Notes under the pieces: model-generated
Databases searched by the model: none
What the model was told of the DNA's origin: nothing
What the model saw: only the letters and a program-made list of their open reading frames with translations
Made by a program: the position numbers and the translations under genes
From: Pilaira anomala
Lineage: Eukaryota > Mucoromycota > Mucoromycetes > Mucorales > Mucoraceae
Reading direction: 5' to 3'
Assembly (NCBI GenBank): GCA_025716855.1
Contig: JAIXMQ010000048.1
Span: 175,619-239,618 of the forward strand
Length of the DNA stretch: 64,000 nucleotides
In this document: piece by piece, positions 48,399 through 58,954 of the stretch
Layout: each line of letters starts with the position of its first letter
How positions within the stretch are numbered: the first letter of the stretch is position 1

Positions 48399-49112
48399 AT
48401 GTATAGAGGAAATACTATCGGAGTATCTATCCCTAAAGAAAGTTTTCAAAACTGGATAATCGGTGAAGAAAGAAAATATAAATTTGTTGAGTTCTTCAAC
48501 CAAGAGATTTTAGTCAATATTTTTTCCTCTGAGCACCCAGTCAACAGGTAATATTTTAGATTATTTTAAGATACTCCATCACATAAGGCATCTTCTTTGG
48601 ACCGGGTTATCATATGCTCTGTCAAAATGGCCAATTGATGACTTTGGTGTGAAGTAACGATACTCTCTCCAGAGGTGGTATAAGTTGTGTTCGTGGATTT
48701 GTTTGGAGATGCAGCCTCAGATCTTGCTGTAACCAAAGCAGAAAGTCTGTTAGGGAACAACCATTCTTTACGCAGATATAGAAGTATATCAATCACGACA
48801 CAATTTATAGCATTTTACTTTTGGTTAACCAAGTGCAGTAATCAGAGAATTAAAACCCTCACTGGTAGCCACTTCGCCACCATCAGAAAGCTGATCGTTG
48901 ATTTCCAGTATTTGATGGAGCAAGACATCAACGACGGTGACATCAGAATCGGTAAGTTTAATTTATTACAGAAAACATTACTTTTATATTTATATTTTAA
49001 CTGTTTATCTTTAGGAAGTGAAGGTGTCATCGTGGAAATTGACGAATCAAAGCTTGGAAAGAGAAAGCACTGTCGTGGTGATCGGGTTGATGGCGTTTGT
49101 AAATACAAGTGA
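48399..49112 (+). pseudogene. Merlin/IS1595-type transposase relic
   Basis: The stretch carries parts of an ISXO2/Merlin-like transposase in order. A first piece starts at 48399 (MYRGNTIGVSIPKESFQNW). A zinc-ribbon-like piece with several Cys (GFVWRCSLRSCC) and SVREQPFF lies near 48690-48770. A helical piece (FATIRKLIVDFQYLMEQDIN) follows one base out of frame with it. Then comes the catalytic-domain entry GVIVEIDESKLGKRKHCRG, which carries the first catalytic Asp of the family. The pieces are broken by stops and at least one frame change, with intron-like gaps, and the protein stops soon after DGV, so most of the DDE domain is missing. No terminal repeats were seen. The element is dead. Confidence 0.7.
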
Positions 49113-49428
49113 AATAAACTATTGAAATTACGAAACTAAATTAAAAGAGTTTATTGTTGCTATTTTTATACGAGTTCCTTAGGTTTCGTAGATATGCTTG
49201 ATAGTTACCATTACTATTATGACCATTACAGAGAGGACTGCTTCTTTGAGTAGCTATCAGCAGAGATAATTATGATGAATAATATATTGTCTGAGGCGTG
49301 GAATACCTCAGTATTATTATACTTGGCAACAATATTGGAAACGAGCAGCTTAACTTTCCGAAAGATTTTGTTGTCATGACTACCGAATAATTAGACATGA
49401 TATATTTTTACGATTTGGTCCAATGTAC

Positions 49429-49466
<38 letters not shown>

Positions 49467-49873
49467 CTTTAGTAAGTTGATATAAAGTTATAGTAAAGGT
49501 ATTGAGATTCGATGGCTCAATCAGGCACAAAATGATGGAATCTTTACGTTATAAAAATAAACATTTTGAAGATTTTGGTCTGCGCTTGTAATCCAAAATT
49601 TCAAAGGATTTAATGAAAAGATTGAAATTAAAAGAGCTTATTTTTCTAATACATAGAAGGAAGCGTCTGTAATTCGGATGATTGTTGCTCGACCGAAAGA
49701 GCTCTTTGTTTTGAAGTTATATTCGGAAGCTGGATTAGTTTCGTATTTAGGAACACAAAGAACGCATTATGAATGACGCAATGATGCGGTCTTTTTTTTT
49801 GTATATTTTTTTTTGCAAGTCAGAGTAGATCCTTTTAAATTCCCTTTTTATTTTTTAATATTTTTATTTAAAC
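49113..49873. other. Intergenic region upstream of the Vam7-like gene
   Basis: About 760 bases. It holds a run of about 30 T at 49433-49462 and T-rich sequence up to the start codon at 49874. No gene seen. Confidence 0.5.
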
Positions 49874-51013
49874 ATGAGTGAAGTAATTCAAGCAATATTT
49901 ATAAGAGAAAGTGAAGTTCGTAGTACACCTAAACCTCATGTTGTATATAAAGTTGAAGTGCATGCAGCAGTACGTAATTGGGTAGTATGGAAAAGATATT
50001 CCGAGTTTTATAAACTTGATTCGCAATTTAAAACGATATTTCCAAAGCAATCGACACCAGTTCGTTTACCACCGAAAAGATATTTCCCTTCAACATTTTC
50101 AGACCCAGAAAAGATTGAAGAAAGAAGAAGGGGGTTAGAAGAATATTTAAGAAGTATTCTTAGTAGTCGAGATGACAGATGGCGTTTAACAGAGGTATGG
50201 AAAGAATTTTTATGTATACCAGTTGGAAGAAGTTTGGACGGCACAAGTTTTTATACCTCAGAAAGTTGGTTAGATGAATTCACAACCATGTCAGCAACAG
50301 CACGTGAAATTCGATCATTGATAAATAAGAAGAGTACACATATGGCTAGAAATGAGATTTCAGCATCTCATAATTGTTCTGTTCAAGCTAAAAAGTTATT
50401 AATGAATTTATCATCAAGAATATCGAATTTAGAAGCTGGATTAAATGGAAGTGGAATGTCTGAAGGTGAACTAAGAAGAAGACAAGATATGTTGACAAGT
50501 TTAAAAGATGAAAAAGATTCTTTAATGAAATTAGCAAGTAGTGGTAGACAAGATCAAGACTTACTTTATAAATCAACAACAAACAACAACAACAATAATA
50601 ATAATGCTATTCGAAAATCATTATTAGGAGAAAATACAGGTTTTTATGGTGAAACAGAATATAATCATCAACAATCAACACCTGTTATGAAGGAACAAGT
50701 TATAGGAGTCGGTAAAAGAGCATTTGGTGCTGCTGCTGTTCAAAGAAAGAAGGAACAATTAGCAAAAGAAACTGAAGTGACTCGAGGTCTGGATAATGAA
50801 GGTTTATTATTAAATCAACAACAAATTATGGGTGATCAAGATCAACAAGTACAACAATTTGGTTCTATTTTGGCAAGACAAAAGCAATTAGGTATTTCTA
50901 TTGGACATGAATTAGAGAATCAAAATCAATTACTGGATGAATTAGATGGTGACGTAGGAAGAACTCAAACAAAACTAAAGTTTGCAAACAAAAAGCTCCA
51001 AAAGATTAAATAA
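49874..51013 (+). CDS. VAM7: Vam7-like PX-domain Qc-SNARE
   Basis: Soluble SNARE for vacuolar fusion, bound to membranes through PI3P. Single exon, 379 residues. The PX domain covers about 1-125, with the phosphoinositide-binding block WVVWKRYSEFYKLDSQF, the PPK motif (LPPKRYFPS) and the ERRRGLEEYLRSIL helix. A middle region contains coiled-coil stretches and an Asn run. The C-terminal SNARE-like helix begins near QDQQVQQFGSILARQKQLG and runs to the end without a transmembrane segment, as in yeast Vam7. A central Gln (ELENQNQLLDEL) is a likely zero-layer residue. A sorting nexin function is the alternative if the SNARE register is wrong. Confidence 0.85.
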   Translation: MSEVIQAIFIRESEVRSTPKPHVVYKVEVHAAVRNWVVWKRYSEFYKLDSQFKTIFPKQSTPVRLPPKRYFPSTFSDPEKIEERRRGLEEYLRSILSSRDDRWRLTEVWKEFLCIPVGRSLDGTSFYTSESWLDEFTTMSATAREIRSLINKKSTHMARNEISASHNCSVQAKKLLMNLSSRISNLEAGLNGSGMSEGELRRRQDMLTSLKDEKDSLMKLASSGRQDQDLLYKSTTNNNNNNNNAIRKSLLGENTGFYGETEYNHQQSTPVMKEQVIGVGKRAFGAAAVQRKKEQLAKETEVTRGLDNEGLLLNQQQIMGDQDQQVQQFGSILARQKQLGISIGHELENQNQLLDELDGDVGRTQTKLKFANKKLQKIK

Positions 51014-51101
51014 ATAAAAGAAACAATGAACAATTAAAAAAAAGGGGGTGGGGTGGGAGGGCTTTTAAATTATAAAATTTTTTCTCGCATCATTTGTCTC
51101 C

Positions 51102-51109
51102 TTCTCTCT

Positions 51110-51151
<42 letters not shown>

Positions 51152-51155
51152 TCAC

Positions 51156-51194
<39 letters not shown>

Positions 51195-51200
51195 CTCTCC
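51102..51200. repeat. Long (CT)n tract in front of the PP2C gene
   Basis: About 100 bases of CT repeats with few interruptions, ending some 30 bases before the PP2C start. It lies in the 213-base spacer between the Vam7-like and PP2C genes, so it forms much of the downstream promoter or leader. Confidence 0.95.
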
Positions 51201-51227
51201 TTTTCTTTTTAAACACATAAAACTATT

Positions 51228-51664
51228 ATGGAACAGCCTAAAGCTCATATAGCACCTGGTTTTGAATTAGGTGTTAGTGAGGATCGCAATAAACGATGTC
51301 GTAGAACTATGGAAGATGCTCATACTTTCATCTTTAATTACATGGGTATTCCTAAACAAGGTTTCTTTGCCATCTTTGACGGCCATGCTGGTAAAGCAAC
51401 TGCTGAATGGTGTGGTGCCAATTTTGATAAAGTAAATGCATAAAAAAAAAAAAAAGGTCAAAAAAATTCACCCTGTATATAACAAACATAACTAACGCAT
51501 CATGTATATGTAGGTTCTTGCAGACGTTATTGAAAAGAGTACAGACGAATCAGTACCGGAAATTTTAAATAAAGCCTTTTTGGCTGTAGATAATGAAGTG
51601 AATCAACGTGAAGGTAAATTTTCTGGTTGTACAGCCGTTGTTGCTTATATTAAAGTCATTGATG

Positions 51665-51698
<34 letters not shown>

Positions 51699-52317
51699 TG
51701 ATATTATATAAAGCATAGTTCTTTTACGTTTTTTTTTAAAAAAAACCCTTTTTTTAAAAATATTAGCGCATGCTGTATACTGGTAACGTAGGAGATGCGC
51801 GTGCAGTTTTATGGTAAAAATAAATAAATAAAGGATTTATTTACTTGTTGAACGAAATTAATTAATTATTTATTTATAGTCGTCAAAATAAAGCAGTTAG
51901 ACTTTCTTATGATCATAAAGGATCAGATTCACAAGAAGCAAAACGTATTATGGATCTTGGAGGATTTATGATGAATAATCGTGTAAATGGAGTATTAGCT
52001 GTAACAAGATCTTTAGGAGATAGTGTGATGAAAGAATTTGTAGTTGGAAACCCTTTTACGACAGAAACAGAACTTGGTCCAAATGATGAATTTTTAATTT
52101 TAGCTTGTGATGGTGTAAGTTTATTTTTAGTTATTTATCGAAAAAAAAAAATTAACCTGAATTATACTAGTTATGGGATGTATGTGAAGATCAAGATGCA
52201 GTTGACCTCATCAAAGATATTAAAGACCCTCAACTTGCAAGTCGAAAATTATTAGATCATGCTCTCGCTAACTTTAGTACTGATAATCTTAGTGTTATGG
52301 TTATTCGTCTTAGTTAA
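51228..52317 (+). CDS. PP2C-type protein phosphatase (PPM family)
   Basis: Metal-dependent Ser/Thr phosphatase. join(51228..51431, 51514..51669, 51767..51813, 51880..52114, 52171..52317), 262 residues, compact for the family. Catalytic motifs are all present: RRTMEDAH (first metal Glu/Asp), [47 protein letters not shown] and [10 protein letters not shown]. It consists of the catalytic domain only, with no targeting sequence or membrane segment. Frame is kept across four introns, one with a run of about 24 A. The substrate and pathway cannot be told. Confidence 0.93.
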
Positions 52318-52495
52318 AAAAAAGAAAAAAAAAAAAAAAAAAAAAAAAAAACTCAAAAAAAATAAGAGTTGACAAAAGAACTCGTGTAAATTAATTTTAT
52401 TATATATCTTTTTAAAGAGTCATTATTACTACATATTTTTATATATATATATATATACTAAAAGAGTCCTTTTTATTATTATTATTATTATTTAT

Positions 52496-53251
52496 TCATA
52501 CATCACGAAATTCACCTTCTATCACTCTACCACCTCCGCTTTGTAAAAGAGGAACTCGTAATACGTTTCCTGCAAATGTCACTAATTTGATATCTGTCAA
52601 AGATATATTACCTTCGACATCCGCATTAGCAGTCGCAATTAATACTGAATTAGGTGCATTCTTTAAATCCAATTCAACCTTGATTTCATCACTTGAATTC
52701 AAATTTGTAGAAGTAAATGATGTACCACGAATCGATACCTTTTCTGTCACTCGCTCAGGATGAATTCCATTCTCAATCAATAAATTTCTACCTTCTTCTG
52801 TATGTGCCCACAATTCGAGTCTTTTAATCGCTTCAATTTCAACCTTGACCTTTTCTTTACTAAATACTTGTTGTTGTTGAATAAAACTATTTATCACTTC
52901 TGGCCATTCATTACCACTACGTAACATTTGCTTTTGAAACCGCCAAACTCGAAAAGCTACTACGGCTGCAAGTCCCCCTACTCCTACTAAAATAAAAGGT
53001 CCCAACAGAACAAGTGCAATTAAACTCGTACCTCCTACTGCTGCTAAGGCTACACCGCGTCCGATTGATGTTTTTAAGAATCCATTGTTTCGAAACGACA
53101 TGTGACGTTGTTGTTGTTGTATAATAATTGGCATAAACGACATGCGTTGTCTACCTTGAGCACTTAAGCTCTGTGTAGTTAAATTTCTGCCAGCTGAAAA
53201 GGTAGTTTGTGGTTGATACCGAGTTACATTCCTTGTAATACTAGAGAACAT
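52496..53251 (-). CDS. Predicted mitochondrial membrane protein, function unknown
   Basis: Single exon, 251 residues. The N-terminus is rich in Arg, Ser, Thr and Gln and free of acidic residues up to about residue 60, fitting a mitochondrial presequence. A strongly hydrophobic, glycine-rich segment follows (about 68-101, ALVLLGPFILVGVGGLAAVV), long enough for one or two membrane passes. The C-terminal 150 residues are soluble, with helix-forming charges and then beta-like stretches (SVLIATANADVEG, LTDIKLVTFAG) and the end RVIEGEFRDV. I do not recognise the family. It converges with the PP2C gene, 178 bases between stops. Confidence 0.7.
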   Translation of the reverse strand: MFSSITRNVTRYQPQTTFSAGRNLTTQSLSAQGRQRMSFMPIIIQQQQRHMSFRNNGFLKTSIGRGVALAAVGGTSLIALVLLGPFILVGVGGLAAVVAFRVWRFQKQMLRSGNEWPEVINSFIQQQQVFSKEKVKVEIEAIKRLELWAHTEEGRNLLIENGIHPERVTEKVSIRGTSFTSTNLNSSDEIKVELDLKNAPNSVLIATANADVEGNISLTDIKLVTFAGNVLRVPLLQSGGGRVIEGEFRDV

Positions 53252-53760
53252 GGTTTAAACTGTAAATTCAAAAAAGAACAGGTAAAAAAAAAAATTATTT
53301 GTTACGGAGTTTTTTTGGTAAATCAATCCAAAAATGGTCCGTTCAGTTTACACAACCAGAGGAAAAGTCTACTACGTTTGTTTACTTTTTTTTTTCCAAA
53401 AGAGTAATCTATGGGTGCGCTCAAGATGCTTTCGAAAAAAATTTTTGGACCAAATTTGTAGATGTCTTTTTTTGGGCAGAAACTCAGATTGAAAATGGAT
53501 AAACATGTCTCCGAAGTCATATCTAAAATGACTAGAGAAAATAGACTTTGGGGGAAAACCCGAATCTCTCTTACACCCTATAAGGTATAAGAGAGATATG
53601 AAATATAGAGTATAAAATTTATTTAAAGAATAAAAACCAACTAGATAAAACGTTAATGAAGGGATGGTTAAATTATCTAGTTAAGGCATACCAATTACTA
53701 TTGTTGGTTAAAGTTAATAATTAGAATAAATTTGCAAAATAAGAGGAAGTGTCATAATTA

Positions 53761-53795
<35 letters not shown>

Positions 53796-54210
53796 TAAAT
53801 GTACTCATATAGAGCAGGATTTTATTTAACGTGCTTCCTCCTTACTATTACGAAGGGAGTAAGGGGCACGAGTTATGATACTATAGTTATACTAAATGAT
53901 GAAAGAACTAAATAAACTAACTACTATTATAAAATCTACTACCGGAAATAACCACAGTGAGGAACAGAGACAACTTGTCTGCACTAGTTAGATCAAGAAT
54001 AAGAACCGCAAGAACGCAACACCCACGAAGAAACCAGGATACTTCATCAGTCAAATGCCAGTCCCAGAAAATATACACTCACACGCCATCAGCTAATAAC
54101 TACTCAGTTGGACCCTCAAATCGAGACTAAAGTAACCCTAAGGTGTACCATAGAAACAGTGACATCAAACCAGTGGAAAAAGAAGATGCCTCCACAAAGC
54201 ATTGAACATA
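53252..54210. other. Region between the mitochondrial protein gene and the Tc1-type element
   Basis: About 960 bases. The left part is AT-rich and contains a run of about 30 T at 53767-53794. The right part (about 53930-54210) is GC-richer. On the plus strand it keeps one frame open for about 65 codons up to the Tc1 insertion point, including DPQIETKVTLRCTIETV; that frame resumes after the element at 55932 (see findings). Its origin, host gene or another element, is unknown. Confidence 0.5.
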
Positions 54211-54326
54211 CTGGGTTTCCCACCTCAATTTCCAAAAATAAGCGTAATTTTTCCAAAAACCCGCCACTATTTTTCCAAAAGTGGCTATTAATTTTTCCAA
54301 AAACTAGCACTTAATTTTTCCAAAAC
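54211..54326 (+). repeat. Left terminal inverted repeat of the Tc1-type element
   Basis: Matches the reverse complement of 55814-55929 with about one mismatch. It contains regularly spaced TTTTTCCAAAA units that could serve as multiple transposase-binding sites (inference). Confidence 0.93.
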
Positions 54327-54370
54327 TTTTTTTATTTTTTCCAAATATATTTTTATTTTTTACAAAAAAA

Positions 54371-55775
54371 TTAAAGCATGTTTTCTTTTGCAATGCAGCG
54401 AGGAAAGAAAGATAGGGAATGTCTAATCCAGCCTCTGCAATCACTCAAAGTAACCTTCGAAACAGAATCCATTATTCTGGGTGTTAATAAATCACCAGAA
54501 TCAAGAGGGTTTCTCTTGATACCAGCTTTTACTTTTGACCAAAATTCTTCAATTGGATTCAAGAAGGGAGAATAGGCCGGCAAGTAAACACATTTGTATC
54601 CCCTCTTTTCGATAGCCTCTCTGATAGGAGCAGGCTTATGGATAGGTGCATTGTCCATAACAAGGTAATAACCTTGAAGTCCATTCCTATCTAAACAATC
54701 CATCATATTATTCAAGTAAGTAAGAAAATGTTCAGATCTTGTACCTACTCTACCGTTGATCTTCACTTCTTTGCCATCTACTTTTCTTTTCTTACTGCCA
54801 ACAGAAGATGTAGGTTTTCTTAATGAAATGTCAATAACACCATCAACTGAAATTGCCCCCAAGATCGTAATAGAAGTACTGCGAGCAGTAGGGACAATTG
54901 CTTTAGCAGGTGCGCCTCTTTTTGACCATCCTCTATTACGGGTGATGTTGATATTGAATCCAGCCTCATCTATAAAGACACAATTTTTTTGAAAGTCCAT
55001 ATTCATCTGCTATCCATTTTTCTACGTCTGTTTTTCTTTGTTCAATCACTTCGATATGATTTCTTCTGGCCGGTATTTTCTCTAATCTTTTCATAGAAAG
55101 AGCACAAACGGTTCGCATAAATCTATGAAGTGCAGATTGACTTATCGTGAGATTTTCGTTTTCAAACTGTTTACAAAGATCGGATCTAATCTGTTCAAGT
55201 ACTGCTGTTGTATTTTCATCAATATACTTGACAATCCATTCAGCATGACGTTGTTGTAGCTTGAACAAAGATCCTTTTCTACCTCTTTTTTTTCTACGAA
55301 TAAGCCCATTTTCTGGATCTTCTCTAAATGTTTTTCTATACTTATATCCAGACCACAAAGCGATACCAGTACTCAAACAAGCTGACTTGACATCAGATCC
55401 TGCAGAAATTAAGTCAATAAACAGGTCAATTTGTTCATCAGTATACTTCCTGTATAACTTTTTTCCGCCACGTTCTTGTTTCAGCTCTGGTTGATTTAAA
55501 TGGGCTTCAAAATACTCTTTTACACGTGCATTTACGTCTTCCAAAGACTCCTCTACTTCATCTTCATCCTCCACTTGATTTTCTTCCTCTATTTCTTCAT
55601 CTTCTAAATCAACACCTAATTCTTCAGCTAATTTTTCATCGCATTCCATTGCCGTACTGACGTCTTCTTCGGCGGGTTCACTGTGCTTTTGATATAAGTT
55701 AACATAGACCTCTTCGGTTGCTATATCAGCTCCCTCTTCGATAGTCAAGTCTCTCATAAGTGTGTCGATGTTCAT
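54371..55775 (-). pseudogene. Tc1-type transposase, broken by one frame change in an A7 run
   Basis: Starts at 55775 with an acidic N-terminus (about 1-95), then helix-turn-helix DNA-binding regions (KLYRKYTDEQIDLFIDLIS, basic RRKKRGRKG) and the catalytic domain. The first part ends at a stop at 54966. The second part is in another frame from about 54990 to 54371. The frame changes at a run of seven A (54984-54990 on the plus strand as T), immediately before the first catalytic block VFIDEAGF. The other catalytic blocks are VMDNAPIH and AYSPFLNPIEEFW, giving DD34E spacing. One base distinguishes broken from open, so a sequencing or assembly error, a fresh mutation or frameshifting are all possible. 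Confidence 0.88.
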
Positions 55776-55813
55776 TTTTTAATCAATTTTATTTTTTGTA
55801 AAAATAGCAACAG

Positions 55814-55929
55814 TTTTTGGAAAAATTAAGTGCTTGTTTTTGGAAAAATTAATAGCCACTTTTGGAAAAATAGTGGCGGGTTTTTGGAAAAATTACGCTT
55901 ATTTTTGGAAATTGAGGTGGGAAACCCAG
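55814..55929 (-). repeat. Right terminal inverted repeat of the Tc1-type element
   Basis: Partner of 54211-54326. It ends GGTGGGAAACCCAG directly before the TA target duplicate. Confidence 0.93.
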
Positions 55930-55992
55930 TACAACCTTTCGCGTAGAAAACGTAGTCACTGTCCGCTACGCCAGACCCGAAGGTATCATAAT

Positions 55993-56237
55993 TGTCAGGC
56001 CGGTAAACAGGCCTCAGGCGAAACATAGTAAGCCGGAGTTTAGACAAGTTAACCCGGGCCGGACTAAAAGATTAAAGTTAAAATGATTATTTAAATAGTA
56101 ACAATTAATGTAAAATAATAAAACAACTTCTTTTCCCTATTTATAAATCTTTATTAATACAGTTACCTGTTAAATAAAAGGGTCTTCTTTATTCACCTCA
56201 GTCAAGTACATTAACATAGCTTAGTACAGGACTGACA
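55993..56237 (+). repeat. 5' LTR of the gypsy element
   Basis: 245 bases beginning TGTCAG and ending CTGACA, a perfect 6-base inverted terminus of the TG...CA type. Its first 28 bases recur identically at 63973-64000. It contains a TATTTATAAA-like stretch (about 56139-56150) and an AATAAA near 56175, candidate promoter and polyadenylation signals. Read on the plus strand its first 100 bases are an open frame (VRPVNRPQAKHSKPEF...), ending in a basic RTKRLKLK and TGA. Confidence 0.93.
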
Positions 56238-56238
56238 C

Positions 56239-56253
56239 TGGTAGCACCAGCCT
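56239..56253 (+). other. Primer-binding site of the gypsy element
   Basis: TGGTAGCACCAGCCT starts one base after the LTR end. TGG complements a tRNA CCA end. TGGTAGC matches the primer site expected for eukaryotic initiator tRNA-Met; the following bases differ from the yeast tRNA, so the primer identity is only suggested. Confidence 0.75.
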
Positions 56254-56347
56254 TAAAAGAAACTTTTATTTTATTTGATATTCTTTACATCTTTTTTTTT
56301 TCTATTTTGAAAGAAAGTTGTTTATCTTTTTTTAAATATATTTAATC

Positions 56348-56397
<50 letters not shown>
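56348..56397. repeat. T10-A39 run in the gypsy leader
   Basis: Ten T followed by about 39 A in the untranslated leader between the primer-binding site and gag. It would form a self-complementary stretch. Confidence 0.95.
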
Positions 56398-56400
<3 letters not shown>

Positions 56401-56450
56401 CTTTTTTTTCCTGCTGCGCCTCAACTTACTCATTTCACTTCAATTCACCA

Positions 56451-56810
56451 ATGTCACAAGAACAGATCAACGTGAATCTGCTGAAAAGCTTGGAGGCTAT
56501 GACTCTTAACATTACTGAAATGAGTAAACGTCTTGAAGAAATGGTACCTGGGGTTCATAATAATTATCTGCCAAAAATCAAATTAAACAATCCAAAAGTT
56601 TATGATGGGTGTCGTGATGCTTTAATAATAGATGAATGGGTTCGTTCTGTGGAGATGCACCAAGAGTTTTACAACCTTAATCCTGCTCAAACATTATTAT
56701 TTGCAAGTAGTCATCTATCTGGTAGGGCTAATGCTTGGTATCGTAACGTTGAAAAACAGACGGATGCACCAACTACTTGGGATGGATTCAAACAAATTCT
56801 TCTTGGTTAA
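56451..56810 (+). pseudogene. Gag N-terminal part of the gypsy element, ended by a stop codon
   Basis: Starts MSQEQINVNLLKSLEAM; the coiled N-terminus and the later LPKIKLNNPKVYDG and FASSHLSGRANAWY blocks are typical of the retrotransposon Gag domain. It stops at a TAA (56808-56810) after KQILLG. The same frame continues open directly after with further Gag sequence, so the stop is a nonsense change within Gag unless it is read through. Confidence 0.9.
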
Positions 56811-58954
56811 TTTCGTCCTGAAAATGCTGAGTTACTAGCTCGTGATCGTTTTAGTGCTATTACCCAAACAACATCGGTGCAAGAATATGTTAATCAGTTT
56901 ATGGATATATGTCTTATGTTGCCAAACATCACTGAAGATGAAAGTTGCGATAAGTTCATGCGTGGTATCAAGTCAGATAGTCTTCGTGCGGATTTACGTG
57001 GTAGACAAGGTACCCAAAGAACTATTGAAAACTATTATAATATTGCTCTGGCTTGGGAAGGTGCTCGTGGTTATAGCTATACACCTGCTGTTATACCTAA
57101 TCTTGTTGGTACTCCTCAAGTAGATCTTTCTTCTACAGCTGAACCTATGGAATTGGATGTTGTTTACACTCGTGGTTCTTCTCAAAGAAGAGGTCAACAG
57201 AAAAATTCTTTTGGTGGTAATAAGAGAACTAATACAAGCTGTGATTACTGCAATCGACAAGGTCATACAAAATATAAATGTATCAAACGTAAGAATGATA
57301 TTGCTGCGTTAGATAATCAACATCGTACAAGATCCAATGGTAGTAACTATGCTGCTTTAAATGTTATTCAACCTAGTCAACAACAAACAAGTGCTGATGG
57401 TGCCTCTTATCCTTCTACTAATAATAACAATGATTTCAATAAACTTAATGCTTCTAATCATTATATTGAGTCTTCTGATGATTATGTATTGGTTGAAGGG
57501 GGGGATAAAAAGGAAAAGACTACTACTGATAGTACAGATATTGTTGAGTGTTCTTCACCTTCTACAGTAACAACTCTTACTTGTAGTCCTGCTTTCAAGA
57601 CACCTACTACTACAGTTGCGAATGATCCTATTCCTTTTGAACTTGTACCTATTGTTGATTGTGATGATACTTGTTTGGTTACTGATCTTCCGTATCTGGC
57701 TCAGCTAAATTCAGTCTTCTCAACTGACTTACCTTTGTATACGGCGACTGCTTTAGGAAAAGACCGCACTCCTATTACATTACGTGTACTGGTAGATACT
57801 GGGGCTAGCGAGTGTTATATATCTCCATTGATGTCAAGGAAGCTATCTGGCGGCTGTGTTGGAGTTAATCGTCAAGTGGAAACTGCTTCAGGCTCTATTG
57901 ATCAAGTGACAGAGAAATTCGTTTTTAACTTAGATATACAAGGTCATGTTTCTGCGGTATCTGCTTTTGTATTTAATGCAAAGTTTGATCTGATTCTGGG
58001 TCGTAACTGGTTAAAGCTACATAAACCGCTTGTGGTGTGGGAGGATGATTCACTTCATTTTGCCCGACACTCCGGTGAACCTTTAGTTGTTTATCCAACC
58101 TCTTCTACTAGCGCTGTCACTTCTATGATTAACCAAGATAGTCCTATGCCATTGAATTATCTCATTTCAGCAAAACAAGCCGAGAAGAGTATCCGTGCTG
58201 GTGACGAAGCGTTTTATTTGTTTGTCATGGATAATGAAGCTGAAGAGGTGGTAATGGTCTCTCCGGGTGAGTCTAGTGATTTCTGGAACAATCTGGTAAG
58301 TAAGTATCCTTCTGTTTTTCAGGATGGGTTACCTGGATTACCTCCTCCTCTATCTTTTCAACATGTGATTGATACTCAAGACAACAAACCGGTTAATCGA
58401 CCACCTTATCGAATGAGTCCTGGGGAGCTAGATGAATTAAAGAAACAGCTGAATGACCTTTTAGCTTTAGGACTGATACGCCCTAGCTTTTCTCCATATG
58501 GATCACCTGTCTTATTTGTACGAAAGCCCGATGGTACTAGACGAATGTGTATTGACTACCGTGCAATTAACAAGAACACTGTCAAGAACTCAAGTCCTTT
58601 GCCTCGTATTGATGAATGTTTAGATCGTCTTCAAGGTGCATCGTATTTTACTACGCTTGATTTGAAAAGTGGTTACCATCAGATTCCAATCAGTGAATCC
58701 GATATACCTAAAACGGCATTCAATACAAGATACGGCAAGTATGAGTTTATGGTCTTACCTTTCGGTCTCTCAAATGCGCCTCCGTCTTTCCAGACTTGGA
58801 TGAATACCTTGTTGGGTGATATGATTGACAAGTTTGTACTGGTGTATTTGGATGATGTCTATATTTTTAGCAAGACAGAGGAAGAGCATAAACAACATGT
58901 TCAACTTGTTTTAGATCGATTTCAACAAGAGCAGTTGGTAGTTAACAAGAAAAG
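56811..58954 (+). pseudogene. Gag C-terminus, protease and reverse transcriptase part of the gypsy polyprotein
   Basis: Continues the Gag frame after the stop. A methionine at 56877 could restart it. The CCHC zinc knuckle CDYCNRQGHTKYKC lies near 57240-57282. A Ser/Thr/Asn-rich spacer follows. The aspartic protease motif LVDTGAS is near 57787-57810. Reverse transcriptase blocks include LIRPSFSPYGSPVLFVRKPD, TTLDLKSGYHQIPI, LPFGLSNAP and YLDDVYIFS (about 58845-58870), the YxDD catalytic site. The frame is lost near 58950, in an A-rich stretch late in RT; the original frame runs on uselessly to 59099. Confidence 0.93.

Larger units (their letters stand above)
54211..55929 (-). mobile_element. 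Tc1/mariner-type DNA transposon with 116-base inverted repeats
   Basis: 1719 bases flanked by TA on both sides (54209-54210 and 55930-55931), the target duplication of the Tc1/mariner group. Terminal inverted repeats of about 116 bases (54211-54326 and 55814-55929) differ at about one position, so the insertion is young. Each repeat begins CTGGGTTTCCCACCTC and carries five or so copies of a TTTTTCCAAAA submotif. The single transposase gene inside runs on the minus strand. Confidence 0.93.

Noticed and set aside
54984..54990. A AAA AAA as a -1 programmed frameshift site in the Tc1 transposase
   Set aside because: The second half is in the +1 frame, so a -1 slip would not join the two parts.
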